From: Bacteroidota bacterium
GTDB lineage: Bacteria > Bacteroidota > Bacteroidia > Bacteroidales > Paludibacteraceae
Reading direction: 5' to 3'
DNA length: 64,000 nucleotides
Assembly (NCBI GenBank): GCA_023459355.1
Contig: JAEWUM010000009.1
Location: 62,001 to 126,000, forward strand
The position numbers and the translations under genes were made by a program. The notes beneath the pieces were generated by a model that was given only the letters and a program-made list of their open reading frames with translations, had not been told where the DNA came from and did not search any database. This document shows, piece after piece, positions 43,487 to 52,254 of the stretch. Every line of letters starts with the position of its first letter. Position 1 is the stretch's first letter.

Positions 43487-44467
43487 TTATTTAAAAAGTT
43501 TGACAATCAAACTGGGTTTTAATTCCATCACAGCACTTAAATATAAAAATATATTGATAAAACTGTTAATTTTATATTGTTCTATAAACGTATAAACCTG
43601 CTGTTGAAAGTATTTATTTAGTCTGATTTTCAATAATTTCTCATTAAAAAACATAACTGAAGCATTTGCTTTTACAATCTTCAGATAGTGATTTTTTATC
43701 CCTCTTATTTCTGTAATATCGGTGATTTTATGTGCAATAAATCCATCTACAAAATCAATAATTTCTTTTTTACTTAATACCGGCAATGCTTTACTCAGGT
43801 AACGGATCTGAATTTCCCTGCACTTTTCAGCCGACCTCGGATCGGTTGAGGTTACCTGAGTCCGGTGCATTCTGTACAAATACATCACGTCCGGCAGATT
43901 CACCATTCTGCAAAAGAATGCCGCCCTTGCCCATAAGTCATAGTCCTCTGCCGGAAAGGTTTCCTGCTTGTAATACAGATTATTTTGTTCAAAAACATCC
44001 CTTCTGAAAACAGATGATGCATGCAATACGGCTGAATAAAACATCATGGTTATTTTCACCTGTTCCGGATCACGGTCTCTTACCCACAATTGATTATCAG
44101 CACCAAACATCTGCATGGCACAGGAACATAAATCAATATCCGGATGAGATTCCAAAAAGTCTACCTGTGTTTGCAGGCGGTGTGGTAAAGAAATATCATC
44201 CCCATCCATGCGGGCGATGTATTTACCTTTCGCAAGTTTCAAACCACTGTTCAGGTTATTTGCCAGACCGCAATTCACTTCATTCCGGTGATATATAATC
44301 CTTGTATCAGAAAAAGTTTGAATCACATCGGCCGAACGATCTGTAGAGCAATCATCCAGTATAATCAGCTCAAAATCGGTATAAGTCTGGTTAAGCATAC
44401 TCAGTATGGCTTCAGACAAATACGGTTCCGCGTTATATACCGGCATCAGGATACTTACAGATGGCAT
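43487..44467 (-). CDS. Glycosyltransferase family 2
   Basis: 326 residues: VSILMPVYNAEPYLSEAI, ILDDCSTDRSADVIQ, YIARMDGDDISLPHRLQTQ (DGD metal motif near 91-93) and FPAEDYDLWARAA near 171-183 (catalytic ED). Standard GT-A fold of O-antigen/capsule assembly. It overlaps the next upstream GT2 gene by one base. Confidence 0.93.
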   Translation of the reverse strand: MPSVSILMPVYNAEPYLSEAILSMLNQTYTDFELIILDDCSTDRSADVIQTFSDTRIIYHRNEVNCGLANNLNSGLKLAKGKYIARMDGDDISLPHRLQTQVDFLESHPDIDLCSCAMQMFGADNQLWVRDRDPEQVKITMMFYSAVLHASSVFRRDVFEQNNLYYKQETFPAEDYDLWARAAFFCRMVNLPDVMYLYRMHRTQVTSTDPRSAEKCREIQIRYLSKALPVLSKKEIIDFVDGFIAHKITDITEIRGIKNHYLKIVKANASVMFFNEKLLKIRLNKYFQQQVYTFIEQYKINSFINIFLYLSAVMELKPSLIVKLFK

Positions 44468-45387
44468 TATATTATTTTTATTTTAAAAAAGTAATAGATG
44501 TTATATACATAGTACATCAGGATAATCAGTAAGTGTCTATGATACATCTTTTTAAATATCATTTGGTTTGTATTCCTGCTAAATTTATATTTCACACGAT
44601 ATTTTACCCATTGCTTGGCCCAAAAATAGGCATAATCGAGCGTTTTTATTTTTCGGTCATATTGAATGATGTAATTCAGAATATCAACGCCTTCCAAAAA
44701 ACTTTTTCCCAGTTTTTCCGCTTTCGAGGAAGTATTGCTGTCATGCATCCTGTAATTACTCAGGATTCTGTCATAAGCCAGTACATCTGTTTTCTGACAC
44801 AACAATACATAGAAGAACCAATCGCCGCACAAATGCATTTTCTCGTACAAGGTATGCTGAATATTTAAAAACACATCCCGTCTGAAAACCGTCATACTCA
44901 CGTTATATACAACGTTCGTAAATAGTAATTTCTCGCGTATAAACTGATCTCCTGAAAACACCTGTACTTTATCACTCGGTTTCAAATCCCAGGGCTCCGT
45001 ATCGTTTAACTGATAGCGTGCCAGCGCATAAGCCAGTCCGACGTTAGGATATTTTTCCATTTCCGCAATCATACATTCCAGGAACTCCGACTCCGCCCAG
45101 TCATCACTCTCGGCTATCCACACATACTCCCCACGTGCCATGGCAATTCCTTTGTTCCATTGTTTAAAGGGACTTCCACTGTTTTTGGTATTTATTACAC
45201 AATGACTTACTTTCGGATTGTGCTGATAAGACATGAGCACCTCGCGACTATTATCCGTTGAGCAATCATCCAGCAAGATCAATTCAAAATCCTGATAAGT
45301 TTGATTCAGAATGCTATCAATGCGCTGTTTCAGATAGGGCGCATGATTATAATTGGGAACTATGACTGATACTGTTGGCATATTCAT
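44467..45387 (-). CDS. Glycosyltransferase family 2
   Basis: 306 residues: VSVIVPNYNHAPYLKQRID, LLDDCSTDNSREVLMSY, YVWIAESDDWAESEFLECM (ESD metal motif near 94-96), then MHLCGDWFFYVLL near 183-195. The first half resembles its downstream neighbour, but the C-terminal half differs, so the two probably use different donors or acceptors. It shares one base with the stop of the ABC ATPase gene upstream. Confidence 0.92.
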   Translation of the reverse strand: MNMPTVSVIVPNYNHAPYLKQRIDSILNQTYQDFELILLDDCSTDNSREVLMSYQHNPKVSHCVINTKNSGSPFKQWNKGIAMARGEYVWIAESDDWAESEFLECMIAEMEKYPNVGLAYALARYQLNDTEPWDLKPSDKVQVFSGDQFIREKLLFTNVVYNVSMTVFRRDVFLNIQHTLYEKMHLCGDWFFYVLLCQKTDVLAYDRILSNYRMHDSNTSSKAEKLGKSFLEGVDILNYIIQYDRKIKTLDYAYFWAKQWVKYRVKYKFSRNTNQMIFKKMYHRHLLIILMYYVYNIYYFFKIKII

Positions 45388-46676
45388 TATAACGGCCGAT
45401 AATTCACATCAAAAAGGACATTTCCCCAGCGGCTGTTCCAAACAGAATAACCGATTAATTCCTTGGAGTCAAATCCAACTATATTGAATTTGGCAACCTG
45501 ATGGACTACATCATAATCCAGCATTCCTTCCGCAAAATTACCTTTTCCGACAGATAAACTAACAAGGTAGCCTCCAATTGTCAGCTTGTGATTTTTCAGT
45601 CGAATCCGGATTGTTTTTTCTTCATTCTCATTGATATCAAACAAATCACTGCCAAACCAACCTCCAATAGCTTGTTCTTCGTTGTTGAAGATTGTTCCGT
45701 TGATGCGTATATTTTCTGTTTTGCGGTTTCCTTTGAATTTACATACCAACACAATTTCATCATTGGTATAAAAACTATCACTATCTTGTTCAAATTCAAC
45801 GCTTTGAAACGCAACATCCATTCCATAACCTTTTACGCGTGATTTGGCAACCAGCTCTGCTGATGAAATTTGATTATATGATTCCAGCTTGTTGTTCAGA
45901 TAGAATGAAATGCCCTGTTCTGTTTCTCCTTCAAACGCTACACTCCCGTCGACCAATACAACTGCTTTATTACATAAATTACGAACAGCACCCATATTAT
46001 GACTTACGAACAGTACCGTTCTACCATCCCCTTTGCTGACATCCTGCATTTTACCTATGGCTTTTTTTTGAAATTCAGCATCTCCCACAGCTAACACTTC
46101 ATCCACAACGAGAATTTCCGGTTCGAGATGTGCTGCAATAGAAAATCCCAGACGCACGGTCATACCACTGGAATAGCGTTTTACAGGTGTATCAATATAC
46201 CGTTCAACACCCGCAAATTCGATAATCTCATCTAATTTGGCATTGATTTCAGTTTTTGTCATGCCCATGATGGCGCCGTTCATGAATATATTTTCACGGC
46301 CGGTCATCTCCGGGTGGAATCCGGTCCCAACTTCGAGCAGAGAAGCTATACGTCCTTTGGCACGAATAGTTCCTGTTGTAGGTGTTGTTACCTTCGACAA
46401 AATTTTCAGTAAAGTAGATTTTCCGGCGCCATTTTTACCAATGATACCAATTACATCCCCTTGTTCAACCTTGAAATTAATATCTTTGAGCGCCCATACA
46501 TACTCGCTGGTTCCCTTGTGGGCACGATCATTCACCTCACCTATTTTCAAATACGGATCTTCTTTTCCGAGGATGTTCATTTTCCACCACCGGTTTAAAT
46601 CGTGACTTAGGGTACGGGTAGACACGAGTCCTAATCTGTATTGTTTGGAGATATTATCAAATTCAATTGCTGTCAT
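45387..46676 (-). CDS. wzt: ABC exporter ATPase with C-terminal glycan-binding domain (Wzt type)
   Basis: 429 residues. Walker A GKNGAGKST (80-88), signature YSSGM (168-172) and Walker B VVDEVLAVGD (190-199) define the ATPase of O-antigen/capsule/teichoic-acid exporters. Residues ~265-429 form a beta-sandwich Wzt_C domain, which in O9a/O8-type Wzt proteins recognises a terminal modification of the glycan and so matches the exporter to its polymer. The permease gene lies 70 bases upstream. Together they define this as an ABC-transporter-dependent locus. Confidence 0.93.
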   Translation of the reverse strand: MTAIEFDNISKQYRLGLVSTRTLSHDLNRWWKMNILGKEDPYLKIGEVNDRAHKGTSEYVWALKDINFKVEQGDVIGIIGKNGAGKSTLLKILSKVTTPTTGTIRAKGRIASLLEVGTGFHPEMTGRENIFMNGAIMGMTKTEINAKLDEIIEFAGVERYIDTPVKRYSSGMTVRLGFSIAAHLEPEILVVDEVLAVGDAEFQKKAIGKMQDVSKGDGRTVLFVSHNMGAVRNLCNKAVVLVDGSVAFEGETEQGISFYLNNKLESYNQISSAELVAKSRVKGYGMDVAFQSVEFEQDSDSFYTNDEIVLVCKFKGNRKTENIRINGTIFNNEEQAIGGWFGSDLFDINENEEKTIRIRLKNHKLTIGGYLVSLSVGKGNFAEGMLDYDVVHQVAKFNIVGFDSKELIGYSVWNSRWGNVLFDVNYRPL

Positions 46677-46746
46677 TAATTTTTCTAAATGTGATTTATA
46701 TCATTAAATGATTCATTATCTGCATTTCGGATTATGCAAATCAAAA

Positions 46747-47583
46747 TTAGACCGTATCCATGAAACTACGTTGCACTTTATTGAAAACCACAATTCCTAT
46801 CCCCATTAGTACCACCATAAAAACGAAACTATATGCCAGCATGCCCCAACTGAAGGTACCAACACCCATCAGGCTGAATTTGAATGTCTCAATAATGGAG
46901 GTCACCGGGTTGATGGCCATAATCCATTGTTTGTCAGCCGGCATGGTACTTAGTGGATATATTACTGGTGTAGCATACATCCAGAGTTGTACGATAAAAG
47001 TGAATAGTATTGTTAAGTCACGGTATTTCGTTGTGAGGGAGGATATGATGACCCCAAACCCAAGTGATAGTCCGGCCAGCATAATGACGAGTAATGGAAG
47101 TAACAGGATGTAAATATTAGGTGCAACAGCCACTCCGGAAATTATATAAAAAACATACACGGCGATAAAAAGCAGGAACTGGATGCCCATCCTGACTAAA
47201 TTAGATGTTATCGTGGCCAGCGGGACAATCATACGGGGGAAATAAACTTTACCAAAAATATGCTGGTTATTTGTAAAAGTAGCAGAAGTTTTATTCAGAC
47301 AATCAGCAAAATATTGCCAGCAAACTATACCAGCTAAATAAAACAACGGTTGCGGTAAACCGTCGGTTGATATTTTTGCAATACCGCCAAATACCACCAT
47401 GTACATGATGGTCGTCAAAGCCGGTTGAATAAAAAACCACGCAGGTCCAAGTATCGTCTGTTTGTATTGGGTAATGATATCCTTCTTAACAAACATCGAA
47501 AATAAATCCCGATATTGCCATATCTCCTTAAAATCAACCTCAAACAAACGATTCTTTGGTTTAATAACCGTTGTGTATTCCAT
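46747..47583 (-). CDS. wzm: ABC-2 type polysaccharide export permease (Wzm type)
   Basis: 278 residues with six membrane helices and the ABC-2 permease signature (VKKDIITQYKQTILGPAWFF near 33-52, then the helix pair with PVIYPLSTMP near 206-215). The partner of Wzt, it moves the undecaprenyl-linked glycan across the inner membrane. It is the first gene of the minus-strand locus. A CATTGCGAG repeat block lies directly before it and may hide or replace part of the promoter region; no clear TANNTTTG box was found there. Confidence 0.92.
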   Translation of the reverse strand: MEYTTVIKPKNRLFEVDFKEIWQYRDLFSMFVKKDIITQYKQTILGPAWFFIQPALTTIMYMVVFGGIAKISTDGLPQPLFYLAGIVCWQYFADCLNKTSATFTNNQHIFGKVYFPRMIVPLATITSNLVRMGIQFLLFIAVYVFYIISGVAVAPNIYILLLPLLVIMLAGLSLGFGVIISSLTTKYRDLTILFTFIVQLWMYATPVIYPLSTMPADKQWIMAINPVTSIIETFKFSLMGVGTFSWGMLAYSFVFMVVLMGIGIVVFNKVQRSFMDTV

Positions 47584-47603
47584 ATAATTGTATCAAATTT
47601 AAA

Positions 47604-47699
47604 CGTCATTGCGAGCAAAGCACCCCCGTCATTGCGAGTAGGCGAAGCCTGCGAAGCAACCCCCCATCATTGCGAGCAAAGCGAAGCAATCTACTCCCT
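47604..47699. repeat. Three partial CATTGCGAG/GAAGCAAT repeat units
   Basis: Units start at about 47604, 47628 and 47666, each with (G/A)TCATTGCGAG followed by a variable middle; the last two end in GCGAAGCAA. This motif is a widely dispersed intergenic repeat in many bacteria. The pullulanase stop codon (47691-47693) lies in the last unit, so the repeat fills the whole gap between pulA and wzm. Confidence 0.85.
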
Positions 47700-49742
47700 A
47701 AACAAAATACTTGCAGATGACGGTGCGACTACAAAGATACTATCTTTTACCGTTCCCATACCATTCAAATCAATTTTTCCATCATGCATAGCTACATTCC
47801 AGTTATTGTGAGGTATTGATATTTCTGCAGGGATTCTGTTCCCATTATAAATAACCAATATGTCACGCCACCTGTCACCATTCACATTGCCATTGAGGGT
47901 ATATGCCACCACATTGGGGAATTCGATATCCAGGAACTTAAGATATTGCTGCACCATGACTTCAGTAGGCATTCGGAAAGCAGGGTGTTCTTTGCGTAGT
48001 TTAATCAAACCCTGATAATAATCAAAGATATCCCGGTATGTGGTTTTGTTATCCCAATTGATTTTATTAATTGAATCCGGTGATTGATAGGTGTTATGTA
48101 CGCCTTTTTTGTTTCTGTAAACTTCTTCACCAGCGTAAATAAATGGGACTCCCTGCGCTGTAAATACCACTGTCTGAGCCAATTTGTTAAACTTCATCAA
48201 TTCCTCGTCGGTTGCACCCGGAGGACTCGCTTTTCTGAGTTTATCAACCAGGCACATATCATCGTGGCATGAAACATAATTAATCACCTGTGTAGGATTT
48301 TTCACATAAGCTTCCTTTGAATAAATAGGTTTACTGTAATCTATTTGTGGGTGGTAAGTTGCACCCACCACGCCGAATTTGACGGATTCTTCCAAACCTT
48401 CCACTCCGGAAACAAAGCCCGGTACATCGGGATTTGCCCAGCTACCTTTCAATGCATCCCGGATGTCATCACTGAAAACCGCGACACCATCAAATTGTTT
48501 TGCATGTTGTTTTAATGCCCTATTTTCATATGCTAAAGGAGAATCACCGGCAGTCCAACCTTCCCCATAAACAAAAATGGTAGGATCGATACGATCCAGG
48601 GTGGCACGCACTTCATTCATGGTTTCAATGTCATGAATTCCCATCAGGTCGAATCGGAAACCATCAATATTATATTCTCTGGCCCAGTAACTGACGGATT
48701 CGACAATAAATTTTCGCATCATGGGTCGGTCGGATGCCGTTTCGTTTCCACAACCGGAAGCATTCGACCAGGTTGAATCGGCATTGAAACGATAAAAATA
48801 TCCAGGGGCCAATAAATTCAGGTGCGAATCTTCGCCGGTATAGGTATGATTATAAACCACATCCATGATGACCCGGATACCGGCTTTGTGTAAAGCCTGC
48901 ACCATCTGTTTAAATTCCCTGATTCGAACCGCAGGATTATAAGGATCGGTGGCATAACTACCTTCTGGCACGTTGTAATTCAGCGGATCATATCCCCAGT
49001 TATACTTGTTCTCTGCTAATTTTGTTTCGTCAATTGATGCAAAATCGTACGAAGGAAGTAAGTGTACATGCGTTACACCGAGTTCTTTCAGATGATCGAT
49101 ACCGGTTTTATCTCCAGCCGTATTCTTTGTTCCGTTCTCAGTAAAAGCCAAAAACTTTCCTTTATTTTTTATTCCAGAATTTTCTGCTATAGAAAAATCG
49201 CGCATGTGCACTTCATAAATCACGATATCGGTAAAGCTTTGCAATTCGGGACGTTTATCCAATTCCCATCCTTCCGGATTCGTTTCTTGCATATCGATGA
49301 TAGCTGCCCGTTTCCCGTTTACCCCAACTGCCTTTGCCCACATACCGGGAGTTTCTTTCAACCAGACATCATCCACTTTAACCTGAAAGGTATAAAATTT
49401 ACCTTTCAAATCTTCCTGAATCTTAATCTTCCAGGTACCTTTTTCTCCCCTTTTCATATCTTCAGATCGATAAGCCATACCTTCCTGTCCATTGTCATAA
49501 AGCAAGAGCTTTACCTCCGATGCTGTCGGCGCCCATACCCTGAAACTGGATGCATGTGGTGAGTAGATTAGTTCCAGGTCTGTGCCATCATACATCGGAT
49601 ATTCGTCAAAGGAGGCATACTTTGGAGGCGTGTAGGTGCAGGAGACGATGGAAAGCAGTATAATAGCGGAAAACGGAAAGCGGAAAGCGGAAAACTTTCT
49701 CAATAAACTTGATTTATCTGATTTGTTAATAATTTTATTCAT
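47691..49742 (-). CDS. pulA: Type I pullulanase, lipoprotein (GH13)
   Basis: 683 residues. After a lipoprotein signal ending SIVSC (Cys35) comes a CBM48-like module (SSFRVWAPTASEVKLLLYDN, ~65-85) and the GH13 barrel: YNWGYDP (247-253, the pullulanase mark), DVVYNHT (294-300), nucleophile D365 in GFRFDLMG (361-368) and acid/base E394 in YGEGW (392-396). It debranches alpha-1,6 links in pullulan, starch or glycogen at the cell surface or periplasm. Residues 17-26 of the signal peptide are encoded by a heptad array. The ATG overlaps the upstream stop (ATGA). Confidence 0.93.
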   Translation of the reverse strand: MNKIINKSDKSSLLRKFSAFRFPFSAIILLSIVSCTYTPPKYASFDEYPMYDGTDLELIYSPHASSFRVWAPTASEVKLLLYDNGQEGMAYRSEDMKRGEKGTWKIKIQEDLKGKFYTFQVKVDDVWLKETPGMWAKAVGVNGKRAAIIDMQETNPEGWELDKRPELQSFTDIVIYEVHMRDFSIAENSGIKNKGKFLAFTENGTKNTAGDKTGIDHLKELGVTHVHLLPSYDFASIDETKLAENKYNWGYDPLNYNVPEGSYATDPYNPAVRIREFKQMVQALHKAGIRVIMDVVYNHTYTGEDSHLNLLAPGYFYRFNADSTWSNASGCGNETASDRPMMRKFIVESVSYWAREYNIDGFRFDLMGIHDIETMNEVRATLDRIDPTIFVYGEGWTAGDSPLAYENRALKQHAKQFDGVAVFSDDIRDALKGSWANPDVPGFVSGVEGLEESVKFGVVGATYHPQIDYSKPIYSKEAYVKNPTQVINYVSCHDDMCLVDKLRKASPPGATDEELMKFNKLAQTVVFTAQGVPFIYAGEEVYRNKKGVHNTYQSPDSINKINWDNKTTYRDIFDYYQGLIKLRKEHPAFRMPTEVMVQQYLKFLDIEFPNVVAYTLNGNVNGDRWRDILVIYNGNRIPAEISIPHNNWNVAMHDGKIDLNGMGTVKDSIFVVAPSSASILFRE
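49665..49692. repeat. Seven-base-period array inside the pullulanase signal-peptide coding region
   Basis: Heptads AGCGGAA, AACGGAA, AGCGGAA, AGCGGAA on the plus strand, in register with AAC just after. Rotated, the word is GGAAAGC, the same as at 50144 and 61674. It lies 47 bases past the stop of the four-helix-bundle gene and encodes residues 17-26 of the pullulanase. Confidence 0.8.
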
Positions 49743-50113
49743 TGTCTATTCGTTGTTAGTTTCATTGTTCTTTTAGCTGTAATAATGCTGGATGATAACA
49801 TTTTATTCAATTGGTTTGCATCATTTAATATACTTTCATATTGTAACTCTGAAATATAATCTGAACGAAACAATAATTCAATCCAATATATAGTTTCATT
49901 ACATTCTTTCAATGCAATCGCATATTTATGAACAAAATCAGCTTTACTTTCAGCTTGTTTTCCTTCAATAATCAACGCTCCAACTGCTGTTCCACTTCTC
50001 AATATTTGTTTTGACAGAACAAATTCTTTCTTTCTATCACACAAATACTTATATAGTTTAATACATCTTAATGCGAAATTAAAACTTTTTTCACGTAAAA
50101 CAAACTTATTCAT
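49739..50113 (-). CDS. Four-helix-bundle protein (23S rRNA intervening-sequence protein family)
   Basis: 124 residues from the ATG at 50113 (MNKFVLREKSFNFALRC); a longer frame adds nine non-family residues. The sequence FVLSKQILRSGTAVGALIIE near 38-57, ESKADFVHKYAIALKECNET near 62-81 and the final helix match the TIGR02436-type four-helix bundle first seen inside 23S rRNA genes. Function is unknown; Avd proteins of diversity-generating retroelements are related but no reverse transcriptase is nearby. Coupled to pulA by an ATGA overlap. Confidence 0.85.
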   Translation of the reverse strand: MNKFVLREKSFNFALRCIKLYKYLCDRKKEFVLSKQILRSGTAVGALIIEGKQAESKADFVHKYAIALKECNETIYWIELLFRSDYISELQYESILNDANQLNKMLSSSIITAKRTMKLTTNRQ

Positions 50114-50143
50114 ACGTTCAGGTTTAAATAAAGGTAGCAAACG

Positions 50144-50171
50144 TTTTCAGCTTTCAGCTTTCAGCTTTCCG
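50144..50171. repeat. Seven-base-period array after the M3 peptidase stop codon
   Basis: TTTTCAG, CTTTCAG, CTTTCAG, CTTTCCG on the plus strand, that is GCGGAAA/GCTGAAA words on the minus strand, beginning one base after the peptidase stop. Same vocabulary as 49665 and 61674. Confidence 0.8.
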
Positions 50172-50172
50172 C

Positions 50173-52254
50173 TTAATTTACTCCGCTTCTCTTCAAAAGC
50201 GCATCAATCGTTGGTTCCTGTCCGCGGAATCGCTTGTATAATACCATCGGATGTTCGGTGCCGCCTCTTTTGAGGATGTTCTCATAGAAAGATGTGGCAG
50301 TTTCCTTGTTGAAAATTCCTTTTTCAGCAAAGACTGAAAACGCATCTGCATCCAGCACTTCCGCCCATTTATAGCTGTAATAACCGGCAGCATAACCTCC
50401 GGCAAAGATGTGACTAAAGGCAGGACTCATACCGGTATTGGCAACATAAGGAAGAATCTGGGTTTTAGACATCGCCGTTTTCTCCATGTCTAACACATCT
50501 CCTTCAAACGGAGTTGTCAGGGTATGCCAGGCCATATCGACGTAACCGAAGCTCAATTGACGTAAACAGAAATAGGCTGCATTGAAATTATCGGATGCCT
50601 TGATCTTTTCGATTAATTCAACCGGGATCTTTTCTCCGGTTTCATAATGTACGGCAAAATCATCCAGAAATTCTTTTTGAGAAGCCCAGTTTTCAAGCAT
50701 TTGAGAAGGCAGTTCAACAAAATCACGATATACATTGGTACCGGAAAGCGATTCGTAGGTACATTCAGACAGCATGCCGTGTAATGCGTGCCCAAATTCA
50801 TGCAGGAAAGTGGTTACTTCATCGTAAGTCAGCAAAGCCGGCTTGGTTTCGGTGGGACGTGTGAAATTCATGACGATGGTAATGTGGGGACGACTGTCTT
50901 TTCCTTTCTGCACCCACTGACCTTTGAATTCATTCATCCAGGCACCCGGACGTTTGCCATCACGGGGATGGAAATCAGTATATAAAACCGATAAGAATTT
51001 ACCATTTTTATCTTTTACCTCATACACATCCACTTCAGGATGATATTTTTGAATTTTGTCATTTTTGATAAACTGTAATCCAAATAACTTAGTTGCCAAT
51101 CCGAAAACCCCTTTTTTCACATGTTCCAACTCAAAATAGGGTTTTAATATCTCATCATTCAAAGCATATTTTTCATCTTTGAGTTTATCAGAATAAAACG
51201 ACCAATCCCACGGTTGAATTTTGAAATATGCACCCTGACTATCCGCATACGTTTGAACAGACTCAACTTCTTTTTCAGCATAAGGACGGTAAGCGTTTAA
51301 CAAATCATCAAGTAATTTATAAACATTGTCTTTATTTTCAGCCATACGATGCACCAGAACCTGATCTGCATAAGATTGATGACCAAGCAAATTAGCAATT
51401 TTCAAACGGGTATTGACGATATTACGAATGATTTCGCGGTTATCATATTCTCCGCCATTAATACAACGTGTATTGAATGCCAAATAAAGCTCACGACGTA
51501 AATCCCTGTTTTCAGCATATTTCATGAAAGGAATATAGGTTGTTGCTTTTAAATTGAGTAACCAACCTTCTTTTCCGGCATTTTTTGCATTCAACGCCAG
51601 CATATCAAGCACATCCTGAGGTAATCCGGTAAGCAATGCTTTATCTGTAATTAATAAGCTCCAGTTGTTGGTTTCCTTCAGTACGTTCTGTCCGAATTGC
51701 AGCGTAAGTATACTGAGTTCTTTGGATAACTCACGATAAACAGCTTTGTCTGATTCAGAAAGATTGGCTCCATTATCAGCAAAGCCATCGTAAGTTTTTT
51801 GCAAAAGACGTGCATCTTCAACATTCAACTTTAACTGATCACGCATTTCATACACGGCTTTGACTCTTGCAAACAACTTCTCATTGAGGCTAATAGCATT
51901 ATAATGTTCAGACATCAGCGGAGATACCTTTTCAGCAATTTCCTGTAAGGCATCATTAGTTTCTGCGCTCAATAAATTATAAAAAGGCGACGAAACCTGA
52001 CTCAGCAAATTACCGGCCTGCTCCAGTGCTACAATGGTATTCTCAAAAGTCGGTTTTTGTTTGTTATTGGTTATTTTATCAACCTCTTTTAGATGAATCT
52101 TCATAGACTCCTCGAATGCAGGCAGATAATGTTTAGTCTCAATCGCGTTAAAGGGAATTGTTTCGTAAGGAGTTTTATACTTACTTAATAATGGATTTGC
52201 CATAATAGCTGTTACAGTCATCGACATGAATAAAATTAATATGTTTCGCTTCAT
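50173..52254 (-). CDS. dcp: M3 family peptidyl-dipeptidase (Dcp-like), exported
   Basis: 693 residues with a signal peptide (MKRNILILFMSMTVTAIMA) and the thimet-type zinc motif HEFGH at 485-489, preceded by TYDEVTTFL. Length and the C-terminal AGGYAAGYYSYKWAEVLDAD fit Dcp/oligopeptidase A, which clip dipeptides from C-termini or degrade oligopeptides. The signal peptide places it in the periplasm. The ATG overlaps the stop of the upstream type IX cargo gene (ATGA). Confidence 0.92.
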   Translation of the reverse strand: MKRNILILFMSMTVTAIMANPLLSKYKTPYETIPFNAIETKHYLPAFEESMKIHLKEVDKITNNKQKPTFENTIVALEQAGNLLSQVSSPFYNLLSAETNDALQEIAEKVSPLMSEHYNAISLNEKLFARVKAVYEMRDQLKLNVEDARLLQKTYDGFADNGANLSESDKAVYRELSKELSILTLQFGQNVLKETNNWSLLITDKALLTGLPQDVLDMLALNAKNAGKEGWLLNLKATTYIPFMKYAENRDLRRELYLAFNTRCINGGEYDNREIIRNIVNTRLKIANLLGHQSYADQVLVHRMAENKDNVYKLLDDLLNAYRPYAEKEVESVQTYADSQGAYFKIQPWDWSFYSDKLKDEKYALNDEILKPYFELEHVKKGVFGLATKLFGLQFIKNDKIQKYHPEVDVYEVKDKNGKFLSVLYTDFHPRDGKRPGAWMNEFKGQWVQKGKDSRPHITIVMNFTRPTETKPALLTYDEVTTFLHEFGHALHGMLSECTYESLSGTNVYRDFVELPSQMLENWASQKEFLDDFAVHYETGEKIPVELIEKIKASDNFNAAYFCLRQLSFGYVDMAWHTLTTPFEGDVLDMEKTAMSKTQILPYVANTGMSPAFSHIFAGGYAAGYYSYKWAEVLDADAFSVFAEKGIFNKETATSFYENILKRGGTEHPMVLYKRFRGQEPTIDALLKRSGVN

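Noticed and set aside
25493..47583. Wzx/Wzy-type polysaccharide locus
   Set aside because: The locus has a Wzm/Wzt-type ABC exporter and no Wzx-like flippase was recognised; the large membrane proteins look GT-C-like rather than Wzx-like.
49739..50113. Avd-type protein of a diversity-generating retroelement
   Set aside because: No reverse transcriptase, template repeat or variable repeat is visible nearby; the general four-helix-bundle family fits better.
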